A DNA stretch of 64,000 bases from Citreicella sp. C3M06 (GTDB taxonomy: Bacteria > Pseudomonadota > Alphaproteobacteria > Rhodobacterales > Rhodobacteraceae): assembly GCF_018860705.1 (NCBI RefSeq), contig NZ_JAHKQA010000039.1, forward strand, positions 33,616 to 97,615, written 5' to 3'. Every line of letters begins with the position of its first letter. Within the stretch, counting starts at the first letter, position 1. The notes below the pieces were generated by a model, which was not told the origin of the DNA, did no database searches, and saw only the letters and a program-made list of their open reading frames with translations. The translations under genes and the position numbers were made by a program. This document shows positions 1 to 9,426 of this stretch, in pieces.

Positions 1-924
1 TAGTCGCCCACGACCTTGGCCGCACGTTCGGACGCGCTGGCAGGCAACGTCCCGCCCAGCATGTTGTAAAGCACTCCCGAAGATTTCTCTGCCGTCAGGT
101 CAAGGAACTCCGGAACCGAAGGCGCGTACTGGATGAACACGAGGCTATCGGTGGGTTGCTCCATAAACTGAGACATGAAGGCTGCGGCATTGCCCGACAG
201 GTAGTCGGTGTTGATCACCACGGTCGGCGGGTTCTGCCGCACCTGCGCGAGGAAACCGCGCCAATCGCCAACTTCGCCGAAGGGAACGAGGTCGTTCACG
301 GTGATCTCCCACCCCGCGCCCTCAAAGCTTTCCACGAGGCCTTCCGCGATGGTCTTGGAATAAGGGTTGTCGGAAGAGATCAGCGCTAGCGTTTTCTCTT
401 CGCGGGGCACCGAACCCTCTGCCATCAGCTGTTCGATCACCGGCAAAACGCCGGTGTTGTATGCGTCGAAGGACGGGCTGAAGGACCACACAGTCGGGAA
501 GGCATCGGGATCTTCGGTAATGATCTCGGCAGTCTGCGCGGAGTTTGCGGAGACGAGGTAGATCATCTCCATTTCGGCCATCATGTCGATCTCGAAGTTT
601 GACCCCGAGGCGTAGCCGGTCACGATGGCGCCCATGTCTCGGTCGCCCAGCAGTCGTTCGGTGGCGGTGGCGACGGAGGCCGCGCTCTGGTCGGCAGCAT
701 CGCCAACCACGAGCTCAAACGTATACTCTCCGATACCGCCTGCGGCATTGAGCTGATCGATGGCTAGCTGCGCGCCGTTCACCATCTCTTGGCCGTCGGC
801 GGCGGCGGGGCCAGACACCGGGGCGAGAACGCCGATCTTGACCACCTCGGCGGCGGCGAGGCCGGGCAGGATGGTTGCCGCAACCAGCGAGGTCGCGGCA
901 AGGAAGTGTCTTCTCTTCAGCATG
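1..924 (-). CDS. ABC transporter substrate-binding protein, branched-chain amino acid (liv) type, C-terminus cut by window edge
   Basis: Periplasmic solute receptor of the Leu/Ile/Val-binding family (type 1 periplasmic fold), which would deliver a ligand to a LivHMGF-type importer. Reading the minus strand from an ATG at 924 gives a signal peptide (MLKRRHFLAATSLVAATILP, then a GLAAAE cleavage region). The mature start is VVKIGVLAPVSGPAAADGQ, the characteristic first strand of the family, followed by NGAQLAIDQLNAAGG. About 308 residues are present with no stop; the last ~80-100 lie beyond base 1. The gene lies 39 nt downstream of the M20 peptidase gene and closes the operon inside this window. 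It is not a close copy of the decayed receptor at 6.2-7.4 kb. Ligand unknown; amides or acylated amino acids would fit the neighbouring hydrolases (inference). Confidence 0.9.
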
Positions 925-963
925 GGGGTCTCCGAGTTGGATGTTGCTTTTTGTTATTAGGGC

Positions 964-2268
964 TCAGCGCGTACCGCAGATGTCGAGGATCGCCGCGGCG
1001 ATAACCTTGGTCGATTTGTGCAACGAGGCGAGGTCCACGTATTCGTTGTCGCCGTGGAAGCCGTCGCCGGAGGGGCCGTAGATGCAGGCATCCACCCCTG
1101 CCCCAGCATAATGCGCCGCATCGGTCACCGCATCGAAACCGCAGACCTCGGGGGCCGCGCCAAGGCTGCTGTGATGGCCGATTAGCGATTGCACCAGCGG
1201 GTGATCTACCGGCGTGTCCATCGCCGGGAAATGCAGGCCGCCCAGCTCCCAAGCGATCTGGGGCGGGTTGGCACGGGTCCAGGGGTCCAGCGCCGCAAAG
1301 GCGGCGACGAAGTCCTCGAACTCACGGCGCACCTTGATAGAGCTTTCGTGGGGCAGGAACTTCAGGTCGAGGTCCAGCGTCACCCGGTCGGGCGTCATCG
1401 CGGGGTTGGTACGGATCAGCGGCAGGCCGTCTTCGCCGACGCCGACACCGCCGTGGATCACGCCGGGGTTGATGGTCGACAAGCCGGGCGGGCACAGCGG
1501 GTGGTAGTTGTTGCGGCAGCGTGACGCCTCAAATTCCTTAAGCGCGGCGAGGAAGCGCGCAGCGATCTCGATGGCATTGATTGCGGGCAGAAGGCGGCCC
1601 TCGACCTCGGGCTGAGGGAAGATGTCGTTATAGCGGAAACCCGCGTGGCCCGATCGCCCGAGCAGCGTGACCCGAACCCATTCGAGGCCCCCCTCGGCAG
1701 GCATGACCTTATCCCAAGTCGGTTCGGCTACGATGGCGTTCTTCGCGAGATGCCCCTTGGCCACTGCGTCCATCGCGCCGAAGCCGCCGGCTTCCTCGTC
1801 GACAACCGCGTGCACGGAGACTCGCCCATCAAGGTCTATTCCGGCGGCGCGGATGCTTTCGAGCGCCGCGATGCAGGCGGCAAGCCCGGCCTTCATGTCG
1901 ACCGACCCGCGCCCCCAAAGCTTGCCTCCCGACACCTCGCCGCCGAAGGGATCGACAGTCCAGTTGTCGCCGTTGCCCACCGGCACGGTGTCGATGTGAC
2001 CACAGAGGATAAGGCTCTTCTCTTCGTTGCCGGGCAGCGTGCCGATCACGTTGGGCCGGCCCGGCAGGGCATCCCAGGATTCAGTCTCGAGCCCCATGGA
2101 ATCCAGCCGATCGCGCACTAGCGCGGCAACGTCGGCTTCATTGTTGAGGCCTTGTTTCATCTCAAACTTGGGGTTCACCGAAGGAATGCGCACCATGTCG
2201 CGCGTAAGGTTGACCACCCGGTCGGGAGTGCTATCGATCTCATCCCAGACTTTCTGCAGTGTCGTCAT
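964..2268 (-). CDS. M20 family metallopeptidase (ArgE/DapE-like deacylase)
   Basis: 434-residue cytoplasmic zinc hydrolase of the M20 family, which cleaves N-acyl or peptide-like amide bonds (acetylornithine deacetylase, succinyl-DAP desuccinylase, carboxypeptidase). First metal motif: LILCGHIDTVP with H91 and D93. The bridging Asp is in GRGSVDMKAG (D124), and the catalytic/metal pair is in VVDEEAGG (around E158-E159). The lid domain follows and the C-terminal metal His lies in GDGFHGDNEY. Length is normal. The start overlaps the end of the upstream cysteine hydrolase by 4 nt (ATGA), so the two are translationally coupled. With the amidohydrolases upstream and a liv-type receptor downstream it probably forms a small N-acyl amino acid or amide utilisation operon (inference). 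Substrate not deducible. Confidence 0.9.
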   Translation of the reverse strand: MTTLQKVWDEIDSTPDRVVNLTRDMVRIPSVNPKFEMKQGLNNEADVAALVRDRLDSMGLETESWDALPGRPNVIGTLPGNEEKSLILCGHIDTVPVGNGDNWTVDPFGGEVSGGKLWGRGSVDMKAGLAACIAALESIRAAGIDLDGRVSVHAVVDEEAGGFGAMDAVAKGHLAKNAIVAEPTWDKVMPAEGGLEWVRVTLLGRSGHAGFRYNDIFPQPEVEGRLLPAINAIEIAARFLAALKEFEASRCRNNYHPLCPPGLSTINPGVIHGGVGVGEDGLPLIRTNPAMTPDRVTLDLDLKFLPHESSIKVRREFEDFVAAFAALDPWTRANPPQIAWELGGLHFPAMDTPVDHPLVQSLIGHHSSLGAAPEVCGFDAVTDAAHYAGAGVDACIYGPSGDGFHGDNEYVDLASLHKSTKVIAAAILDICGTR

Positions 2269-2909
2269 GTGGTCACTCCTTGCAGTTCCTCGATCAGCGC
2301 GTCGGTGCTGAGCTGTCGACAGTAGCCCTTGATCGCATTGATCGACGCGGCCTGCCGTTCGGGCGTGTAGGTCAGGCAGGCATCGGTGACCTGCGTCACC
2401 AGATAGCCAAGATCGCAGGCATCACGGATGGCCCCTTCGACGCACTGGTCGGTTACCAGCCCAGCGATCACCACCTGCTTTACGCCAAGGCAGCGCAGCA
2501 CGTAGTCGATGTTGGTCGACACGAAGACCGAAGAGGACGACTTCGGAAGCCAGATCTCGTCCTCGCCTGGGGCGAGCGCGTCGATCGGACGGCCGTCCCA
2601 AGACCCTTTGGGCACGTTGAAACCGGTGATCTTGTAGTCAAGGCTGCGGTCTCGCCCATCCTTGGTCAGGCTTTCGATGGTTGTGTACATCACTTCCACC
2701 CCCGCCCCGCGCGCCGCATCTCGCAGGCGCTGCATGTTAGGCAAGGTTTCGGCCTCGAAAGTGTCGAAGAAGGCGCCGTAGGTGTCGGCAAAGGCTTTGG
2801 GATCCATGTCCTTGAACTCTCCGCCGTCGCGCCGGGCCGAAAAGTTCTGGACGTCGATGAAGATCAGCGCCGAAGCGGCGGGATCGAGCGGAACGCTGCG
2901 AGTCAACAT
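2265..2909 (-). CDS. Isochorismatase-like cysteine hydrolase
   Basis: 214-residue alpha/beta hydrolase of the isochorismatase/nicotinamidase superfamily. The catalytic Asp is in ALIFIDVQNFSA near residue 19, the Lys in WLPKSSSSVF, and the nucleophile Cys in VTDQCVEGAIRDA, giving the Asp-Lys-Cys triad. Members hydrolyse amides, carbamoyl compounds or N-carbamoylsarcosine; the exact substrate cannot be read from sequence. The gene overlaps the upstream FGase-like gene by 7 nt and the downstream M20 gene by 4 nt, so all three are co-expressed. The ATG at 2909 leads directly into LTRSVPLDPAASALIFID, the usual N-terminus. Confidence 0.88.
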   Translation of the reverse strand: MLTRSVPLDPAASALIFIDVQNFSARRDGGEFKDMDPKAFADTYGAFFDTFEAETLPNMQRLRDAARGAGVEVMYTTIESLTKDGRDRSLDYKITGFNVPKGSWDGRPIDALAPGEDEIWLPKSSSSVFVSTNIDYVLRCLGVKQVVIAGLVTDQCVEGAIRDACDLGYLVTQVTDACLTYTPERQAASINAIKGYCRQLSTDALIEELQGVTT

Positions 2910-3694
2910 TGGGTTTCCAGTACGGTGCGGACAGCGCCGCAGAGCAGGGCCGCCATCTCAGCCTGTCCCTCCGGCGTGTCGATGAGGTCGTTGCGGATTT
3001 CGATGAGGCTGTGCTGCAGTCCGCTGGCCTCGCCATGAGCGGGCACGAACCAGTCGGACTCGTCGTCGATCTGATAGGGCTCGTTCAACGCCAAGTTGAG
3101 ATCGGGCCGCTGCACGGCAAGCGCGTCCAGCAGCGCCTGCGAGGTTGCCTGGTCGTTGCGGCACAAGAACCCAATATGCCACGGGCGCAGGCCGGGCTTC
3201 GTGCGCAGCTCCGGAGTGAAGCTGTGGATCGACAGCAGTATCCTGCAAGCCGTACGCCGAGCGGTCAACACGGCATTGTTGTAGGGGGTGAAGATTTCGT
3301 CCACCCGCCGCTGCCGATGCTCCGCACCGAGCGCAGCATTTCCGGGCACTGGTACCCCATCGGACCGCTCGGGCATGGCATCTTGCGCCTTTGGGGGACG
3401 GTTGCAGTCGATCACCAGCCGGGAGTAGCGCTGCAGTACCGCCTGGCAACCGAGCTCCTGCGCCATGATGCGAGTTACCGCCCCGGCGCCAATGTCCCAG
3501 CCCACGTGCAGTCCGAGCGCTCCGGGTTCGAGGCCAAGCCCGTCAAGCACCGTTGGAACCGCCTTGCCCGCGTGTTCGCAGACCAACAGCACCGGCAGCT
3601 TTGGCCGGTGTGGAGTTGGCGCCACCGTTTCGACCGGTTCGGGGTCGGTTTCGCGCGACAACAGGGAAACGGGCGCGCTCAGCAAGAGCGGCAT
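2903..3694 (-). CDS. N-formylglutamate amidohydrolase family protein
   Basis: Zinc-dependent amidohydrolase of the FGase (HutG-like) family, which cleaves N-formyl-L-glutamate or related N-formyl/acyl amino acids. Diagnostic elements are PVLLVCEHAGKAVPTVL (first strand and metal His), LHVGWDIGAGAVT (metal Asp), YSRLVIDCNRPP, and the C-terminal FVPAHGEASGLQHSLIEIRNDLI. The reading frame stays open to a TTG at 3784. I chose the ATG at 3694 (MPLLLSAPVSLLSR) because the upstream stretch has no family similarity, but no good ribosome binding site is visible at either start, so the N-terminus is uncertain. It is the first gene of a four-gene minus-strand operon. Confidence 0.82.
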   Translation of the reverse strand: MPLLLSAPVSLLSRETDPEPVETVAPTPHRPKLPVLLVCEHAGKAVPTVLDGLGLEPGALGLHVGWDIGAGAVTRIMAQELGCQAVLQRYSRLVIDCNRPPKAQDAMPERSDGVPVPGNAALGAEHRQRRVDEIFTPYNNAVLTARRTACRILLSIHSFTPELRTKPGLRPWHIGFLCRNDQATSQALLDALAVQRPDLNLALNEPYQIDDESDWFVPAHGEASGLQHSLIEIRNDLIDTPEGQAEMAALLCGAVRTVLETQC

Positions 3695-3977
3695 CCCGGG
3701 GCGGGTCGCGCAGTGGGTGCATAGATTTGGCAAAGCGTCGTCATGGCGGAATGCTTTTGATGAATCTTTTTCAATGTCAAACAAATCACTGCAACATGAT
3801 CGGATTCATTCCGTCCTTCAGGTGTTGCCCCCCGAGGTTGCGCAAGAAATAGGCAGGTACTCACCGCTCTGTTTCCATTGATTTAAATATTGAGCGCGCA
3901 ACGCCGGAAAACCCGACTGCCATCCCATGGCGACCGGGCAGATACAGGTCCGGGCAAACCTGTGGCGTCTTCTCCGC

Positions 3978-5010
3978 TCAGGGCGCTCCGCTGGAGCTGC
4001 GGCGCTTGCGGCGGCGCAGTAGCTCCTCGATTTCGAGGTTGCCAATCAGCCCGCTCGGCAGCAGCGCCATGACCGCCACGATCACGACGCCCAGCATCAA
4101 CCCCGAAAGAGCCAGCACCTGGGGCAGTTGCAGGCCCGCGATCTCAGGCCCGGCCTCGAGCCAGCGGATGGTTTCGAACCCGATGGAGTTAAACAGCGTG
4201 CCGAACACAGCGCCGGAGACACTGCGCAGGCCCCCGAGGATCAGCGTTGCCACCGTAAGGACGACGAAGTTGAAACAGAACGGTCGCGCCAAGATTGTGC
4301 CGAGGAATAAGGCCTAAGCGATCCCGGCCACGGCAAAGAACAGCGCTCCCAACATTCATGCCATCAGCCGGGTGCGGAAAACGTTGACCCCCATTTCACG
4401 GGCCCCGATCTCGTCTTCGGCGCAGGCCCGGAGTTGAAGGCCAAAGCGGCCGTCGCGGAACCAACGGGTGGCAAAGATCGCGATGATCACAAACACTGTG
4501 ATCTGCGGCCAATCAGGCACTTGGGGAATGCCGAAGAGCGCTTGGTTGCCCTTGAAGATCTTGGTGCGGTGCAGGAAGATCGAATGCACGATGACGAGGA
4601 TGGCGATGCTGACGGTGGTCACCCCCACCCCGGCCAGCCGTGCCACGAAGATCCCTGTGAACAGACCCAGCACCCCGGTGATCGTTATGGCCACCAAGGC
4701 CGAGGCCCATGGCCCCAGCGCAAAGACGTTGAGCCCCCATGGCGCATCGGGCAACGCGATGGCCTTCATCGCCGCCGGAGGCACGCAGATGGCGGCGGCG
4801 TAGGCGGCGATCCCCATGAAGGCGGCATGCAAGAAGTTCGTGAGGTTGGCATTGCCCGTGAAAACCTGAAGCCCGATCACCACCAACAGGTTGACGAAGG
4901 TGGCGTAGAGCACGCGCGTCTGCCATGTCTCGCCCCATAGATAGTAGGTCCCGACAATAAGCAGTCCAGAAGTCTCAGGAGCGCATTGCCGAGCAGCCCG
5001 CGACGTTGGC
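3978..5010 (-). pseudogene. livM-type ABC permease, broken by in-frame stops
   Basis: Remnant of a branched-chain amino acid ABC transporter permease of the LivM family. The N-terminal and middle part (4359-4913) encodes typical LivM sequence, including NLTNFLHAAFMGIAAYAAA and the coupling-loop helix RACAEDEIGAREMGVNVFRTRL. A TGA at 4356-4358 and a TAG about 14 codons later (near 4315) interrupt the same frame, and it then resumes with the family-typical C-terminus (TLILGGLRSVSG, GLMLGVVIVAVMALLPSGL) to 3978. The first ~25 residues also appear shifted out of frame. Stops without loss of downstream similarity indicate recent decay by point mutation. It is the last gene of the dead importer. 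Confidence 0.85.
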
Positions 5011-5016
5011 TTGAAT

Positions 5017-5510
5017 TTATAGTTGTCTCCTCTCCTTCGCGGGTGACAGGATGCCGTCGGGCCTCCAGACCAAGATCAGTGCCACCAGCGCAAAGACCAG
5101 ACCGCCGTAGCTTTGCGGCAAGAGGACAAGCACCACGACCTCGACTGCGCCCAGGAAGCCGCCCAGCACCGCCCCGGGCAAGCTGCCGAACCCGCCGATG
5201 ACGCCGGCGACGAAGGCGGTGAGTAGCCCGGTGATCTGATCCGCCCGCCGCACCGTTCGGAAGGCGAGCCGTTCCAGCGGCGCCGGCACCGCACGCAGGC
5301 AATCAGCACTGCCGCCATGAGAATGAACAGGTTGCCGGTCAGCCCCGTGCCGATGCTGACCATGGAATAGCCGCCGAAAGCGATCACCCCGCCACGGGCG
5401 AAGTTCACCAACCCTGTGATCGAGAAGACGATGGCAAGCCCAAGTGTGATCAGCGCGTATCCCACGCCGGAGCTCAGGGCATTTAGGATCTGCTGAACTG
5501 CGTAGTCCAT
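5017..5510 (-). pseudogene. livH-type ABC permease, frameshifted with an internal deletion
   Basis: The ATG at 5510 starts a normal LivH N-terminus (MDYAVQQILNALSSGVGYAL, then ITLGLAIVFSITGLVNFARG). After about 75 residues the frame is lost near 5290 and continues in another frame with PAPLERLAFRTVRRADQITG. That runs directly into the family's C-terminal segment FVAGVIGGFGSLPGAVLGG and ends at the TAA at 5017. LivH proteins are about 290 residues; here roughly 110 residues between the two halves are missing, so there is both a frameshift and a deletion. It lies between the livF and livM remnants in the usual liv order. Confidence 0.82.
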
Positions 5511-5580
5511 CAGCAGATCCTCAACGCCGCGCCGTCTCCGTAGTCTGCGGACCGGCCCTGCGATGAGACGAGACCATTGT

Positions 5581-6174
5581 TCAGACATAGACGTGGTCCG
5601 ACAGGCCGATGGCCGCAGTGGCATTCTGTTCGACGAGGAGGATGGTGCCCCCCTGCCCCCGCAGCTCTCGGGTCATGCCTTAGATCTGCGCGTTGATCTG
5701 CGGCGCAAGGCCCAGAGACGGCTCGTCGAGCAGCAAGATACGGGACCCCGACATCGGCGCGCGGGCGATGGCGAGCATCTGCTACTCCCCGCCCGAAAGG
5801 AAGCCTGCAGGCGGGTCCCGGCGTTCGCCAAGGATCGGGAAGCGGGCGAACCAAAGATCGATCTTGCGGGCTATCTCGCCTTTGCCGGACCGGACGGCGG
5901 CGCCCATCACGAGGTTCTCACGCACAATAAGGTTCGAGAACTTCCGCCGCCCCTCCGGCGGAAGGGCGATGCCGCGCTTTACCCGGCCTTCCCCCGACAG
6001 GCGGATCGTTCCGGTGTATTTCGCCGTACCGGTAATCGCGGGCAGCGTCGAGGTCTTGCCCGCGCCATTCGGCCTCTGCAAGGCCACGCAGGTGCCCTCG
6101 GGCACCGAGATGTCACTGCCGTGAACCGTTTCGATCGGGTCGTGGGTGACCCTCAGGTTAAAGATTTCGAGCAT
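5581..6174 (-). pseudogene. livF-type ABC ATPase, two in-frame stops
   Basis: Starts at the ATG at 6174 (MLEIFNLRVTHDPIETVHG) and follows the LivF family through Walker A, Q-loop, signature and Walker B. Walker A reads RPNGAGKT, with Arg in place of the first Gly. The signature is cut by a TAG directly after LSGGE, where LSGGEQQM is expected, so a CAG-to-TAG change is likely. The frame then continues with [26 protein letters not shown] until a TAA about 30 codons on, then GMTRELRGQGGTILLVEQNA and a final TGA at 5581. No active ATPase can be made. The stops and the Walker A change show relaxed selection. Confidence 0.85.
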
Positions 6175-6181
6175 GTCTCGC

Positions 6182-7389
6182 AGTCCTTGGTCGGCGGCTC
6201 TCCAAGCCGGTGGCCCGAGGCACCGCGCGATTTTGTTGCCAGTCCGGTACGTTCTCGGGGAAGTCCCGCTGCAGCAGGGTGCGGGTGCCGTCCTCGAAAC
6301 CGATGATCGAGATGTCGCGCAGGGCGTAGCTGCCGGCCCCCTTGAAGCTGTTCTATTCAACGGACATGACGGGATGCTCTCGGCGCTGAAAATAGCCTCG
6401 CGCACTGCGACCGGATCGGTGGACCCTGCGGCCTCGACGCCATAGGCGACGATCCTGACGGTGTCGGCGTCCAACGATGGGAATAGGCCGTTTACCTCCA
6501 TGCCCATCTCGGCGCACTCGGCCTGAAATGCGTCGATGCGGCTATCGAGGGCTGACGGAGCAAGGGTCGCGAAGAAAACCTTGTCGAGAAAACCTGGGTC
6601 TTGCTCGGCCTCGGCGTCGAGGGAGGGGTCGTCGAAGCCATCGGAGCCGATGACTCAGGCATCTAGCCCGGCCGAGCGCATCTGGCGGATGAGGAAGCCG
6701 ATGTCGGGCATCGCCCACGAGATGAACAAGGCGTCAGGCGCGGGGTCGAGTGCGCGCATTTCGGCGATCTGTGGCGACCAGTCGGTGGTCCCGGAGGTAT
6801 AGTTCAGCGGCGTCTGCAACGTGCCGCCATCGACGATCACTTCGGCGAACCATTCGGGCACCTTGGCCGACCACGATCCGCCCTTGTCCGAGGTGAAGAT
6901 CGCCACGTTTTCCACCCCTTGCGACAGGGCGTAGTTCGCGGCGGCCGTAGCGGTGAAGGGATCGGGCGCCACATTGGATAGGAAGGTGTCGACCACGCCG
7001 GAATGCATTTCAACTTGAGTGCTCTGGGCCTGGATTACCGACACGCCCTGTGTGCCTGCGATCTGCGCCAAAGGGATCATCGTGTGCGAGAACGGGATGG
7101 TCCCCAGCACCACCATGCCTTCGCCGAGAAATCGTTCGGTCAGGGTGATGGCCGCTTGGGTGTGGGCGCCGGTGTCCTGAATCAGAAGATCGAACATGCG
7201 GCCGTCGACACCGCCTTCCGTGCTGATCATCTCGGCCATGCAGCGCGCGCCGTCGACCTCGTTATAGGCGGCATAGTCGCCGTTGAGAGGGGCCGTGAAG
7301 GCCACCTTGATGGCTTCGCCTGCGCCAGAGCCGTGCCAGCGCTCAGCGCCGGAACAGCTGCGCCGGACAGGATATTGCCCAAGCGTCAT
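6182..7389 (-). pseudogene. liv-type substrate-binding protein, nonsense and frameshift mutations
   Basis: From the ATG at 7389 the signal peptide is already out of frame; from about 7310 the frame reads AIKVAFTAPLNGDYAAYNEV, the typical liv-receptor start. Good family sequence continues (DLLIQDTGAHTQAAITLTER, YALSQGVENVAIFTSDKG) to a TGA at 6655-6657 after RQMRSAGLDA. The same frame then continues VIGSDGFDDPSLDAEAEQD, so a TGG-to-TGA change is likely. Near 6375 the frame shifts and a TAG follows, after which recognisable C-terminal sequence (ALRDISIIGFEDGTRTLLQR) continues to about 6185. At least one nonsense change and two frameshifts in a roughly 400-residue receptor. Confidence 0.85.
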
Positions 7390-8116
7390 GTGGAATGCTC
7401 CTGTCGGGGGTGGTGGCCCTGCCCGGGGTAGGCCTTGATGACCTCTTGGTTGCATGTGATCTCGGCAGGGGCGCCCGTTGCGCGCAGACGGCCCATGTTC
7501 ATGACCGTGGGCCGCTCGCAGGCGGACATGATGATTTTCAGATCGCGCTCGATCAGCATGATGCAACAGCGGTGGCGCTGGCGCAGCCAAGTGAGATCCT
7601 AGAAGAGCGCGTCGGTCTCGTCGTGGTTCATACCCCCCCGCAGGCTCGTCCAGCACTAGCACCTTGGGCCGCAGCGCCAGTGCGCGCACGATCTCGAGCC
7701 GCCGCGTTTGGCCGTAGGGCAGACGCCGGGCGCCTCGTCGAGAACCGGCAACAGGCCAAAGCGCTTCATGGCGCCCGGCAACAGGTCCCGGTCGGCGCTG
7801 TCGCTAGCATGAATTTCGGCCAGTTCGATATTGCGCCTTACGCTGAGGTTGCGGAACAGGCGCAGGTTCTGGAAGGTGCGCGCGATACCTGCACGGGCCC
7901 GCTTTTCAGCAGGCGTGATCTGCACCTCGGCACCGTCCAGAACGTTCTGACCCGTCCTCGGGGTCAGTAGCCCCAAGATCCGTTGAGCATCGTCGTCTTG
8001 CCCGCCCCATTGGGACCGATGAGGCCGTGTATCCCATTGCGCCCCACGGTGAACGAGACGGAATCCACTGCCACCACCCCACCTAAGTTCTTCGAGATGC
8101 CGCATATCTCGAGCAT
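7386..8116 (-). pseudogene. livG-type ABC ATPase, frameshifted
   Basis: The ATG at 8116 overlaps the stop of the glutamine-synthetase-like gene (TGATG). The frame reads MLEICGISKNLGGVVAVDSV and reaches an intact Walker A (GLIGPNGAGKTTMLN). It then frameshifts near 7980; the family continues in another frame with GLLTPRTGQNVLDGAEVQIT and GIARTFQNLRLFRNLSV. A third frame carries Walker B (LALRPKVLVLDEPAGG, about 7690-7640). The end (EVIKAYPGQGHH) overlaps the ATG of the receptor remnant. The gene is clearly dead but still nearly full length. Confidence 0.82.
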
Positions 8117-9426
8117 CAATAGACCTCGGCGTAACGCGCACATTTGGCGGGCCAGTCGAGCCCCTCGAGCTGCGCAAGCTCGCCCTGCTTGTGTGCGATA
8201 TAGAGATCTACGAAACCGTCCCCGAACCAGCCACGCGCAGCCTCCGAGCTGCGCAGCGCCTCAAGCGCCTTGCCAAGGCTGTCCGGCAGACGGCGGAAGC
8301 CTTTGGCCGCCAGCGCCTCTGGTGACAGCAAAGACAGGTCTTCCTGCGCCGGGGCGGGCGGCTCGATGGCATCGCGAACGCCTTGGGCGCCGGCAAAGAC
8401 CAGCGCCGCCAGCGTAAGGTAGGGGCTTGCCGCGTTATCGGCGGCGCGGACCTCGAAATTGTACTGTCGCGCGATGCTCTCGGGATCGGATGAGGTGACC
8501 GGGCAGATGCGCACCGACGCCTCGCGATCGCGGAACCCGAGGTTGTTGTAGGCCGCGCTCCAGCGATGCGGGGTGAGGCGCAGGTAGCTGATCTCAGAAG
8601 GGGCGAGGATCGCGAGGATCTGGTCGAGATACTTCAGAACGCCGCCGATGAAGTGCCGGGTGAGCGTGCTCATGCCGGTCTCCTCGCCCTCCTCCCAGGT
8701 CAGCGGCTCGCCTACATCATCCAGAAAGCTGAAATGCACATGCAGTCCGTTGCCGACGCTGTCGGGATCAAGGATCGGCGCAAAACTCGGGCACTTGCCG
8801 AAGCGCGTCAGCACATCGTGGGTCAGCATCCGCAGAATGGCAGCATTGTCTGCCGAGGTGATCCCTTGAGCGGGCTTCATGGTGATCTCGTACTGACCGG
8901 GGCCGTATTCCTTCATGAAAGTGTCAGGGGCGCAGCCCGCCGCAGAGAGCGCGGCAAGATAGGCCTCGGCCCATGCCTGTCCGTCTCGGAAGCCCTTGAA
9001 GCCGAACGCATCTCCGGGCCGGGGTACCTGCCCCTTGAGCTGAAACTCGTGTTCGAAAGAGGATAGCACCGTGGCCCCGGTCAAGGCGTGGAATTCCTCG
9101 ATCGCCCGCCGCGCCAGAGAACGTGTACAAAATTCCCACGGCGCCCCCTCGAGGGTGCGGATGTCGCCCATGGCGAAATCTAACTTCTGGTCCTGGTCGA
9201 TGGTGATGCGCGTCTGAGGGTCGGGCACCAGTGCCAAGTCGCCAAACGAGCCGAAGGGGCTGTCCGAGATGCTGTCGAAACAGGTGATCTGCACATTGGT
9301 CGGAGTCCAGCCGACGCCGCGCTGCGAGCGTTTGTCCCATTCCCCCACCGGGAAGGATTTGCCGCGCAGGATCCCCGCGATATCGTTCGTGCCCACGAAG
9401 AGCAAATTATTGTTTCTCTGTGTCAT
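8116..9426 (-). CDS. Glutamine synthetase family protein (GlnT/gamma-glutamylamine-ligase type)
   Basis: 436-residue ATP-dependent carboxylate-amine ligase of the glutamine synthetase superfamily, which links ammonia or an amine to the gamma-carboxyl of glutamate. The ATG at 9426 (MTQRNNNLLFVGTNDIAG) is chosen over an upstream in-frame start because the family begins here and it overlaps the RpiR stop by 4 nt. Active-site segments: FEHEFQL (metal Glu), GPGQYEIT, GNGLHVHFSF (ammonium/Glu-binding region), NFEVRAADNAASPYL. The Tyr adenylylation tail of GlnA is not evident, so this is a GlnA paralogue used in amine metabolism rather than the housekeeping enzyme. The gene is intact while the importer genes it was coupled to are all broken. 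Confidence 0.86.
   Translation of the reverse strand: MTQRNNNLLFVGTNDIAGILRGKSFPVGEWDKRSQRGVGWTPTNVQITCFDSISDSPFGSFGDLALVPDPQTRITIDQDQKLDFAMGDIRTLEGAPWEFCTRSLARRAIEEFHALTGATVLSSFEHEFQLKGQVPRPGDAFGFKGFRDGQAWAEAYLAALSAAGCAPDTFMKEYGPGQYEITMKPAQGITSADNAAILRMLTHDVLTRFGKCPSFAPILDPDSVGNGLHVHFSFLDDVGEPLTWEEGEETGMSTLTRHFIGGVLKYLDQILAILAPSEISYLRLTPHRWSAAYNNLGFRDREASVRICPVTSSDPESIARQYNFEVRAADNAASPYLTLAALVFAGAQGVRDAIEPPAPAQEDLSLLSPEALAAKGFRRLPDSLGKALEALRSSEAARGWFGDGFVDLYIAHKQGELAQLEGLDWPAKCARYAEVY

Noticed and set aside
3978..8116. In-frame stops in the liv-type genes as stop-codon readthrough or recoding
   Set aside because: TAG, TGA and TAA all occur, together with frameshifts and a deletion, in every gene of the operon. 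That is decay, not a recoding scheme.
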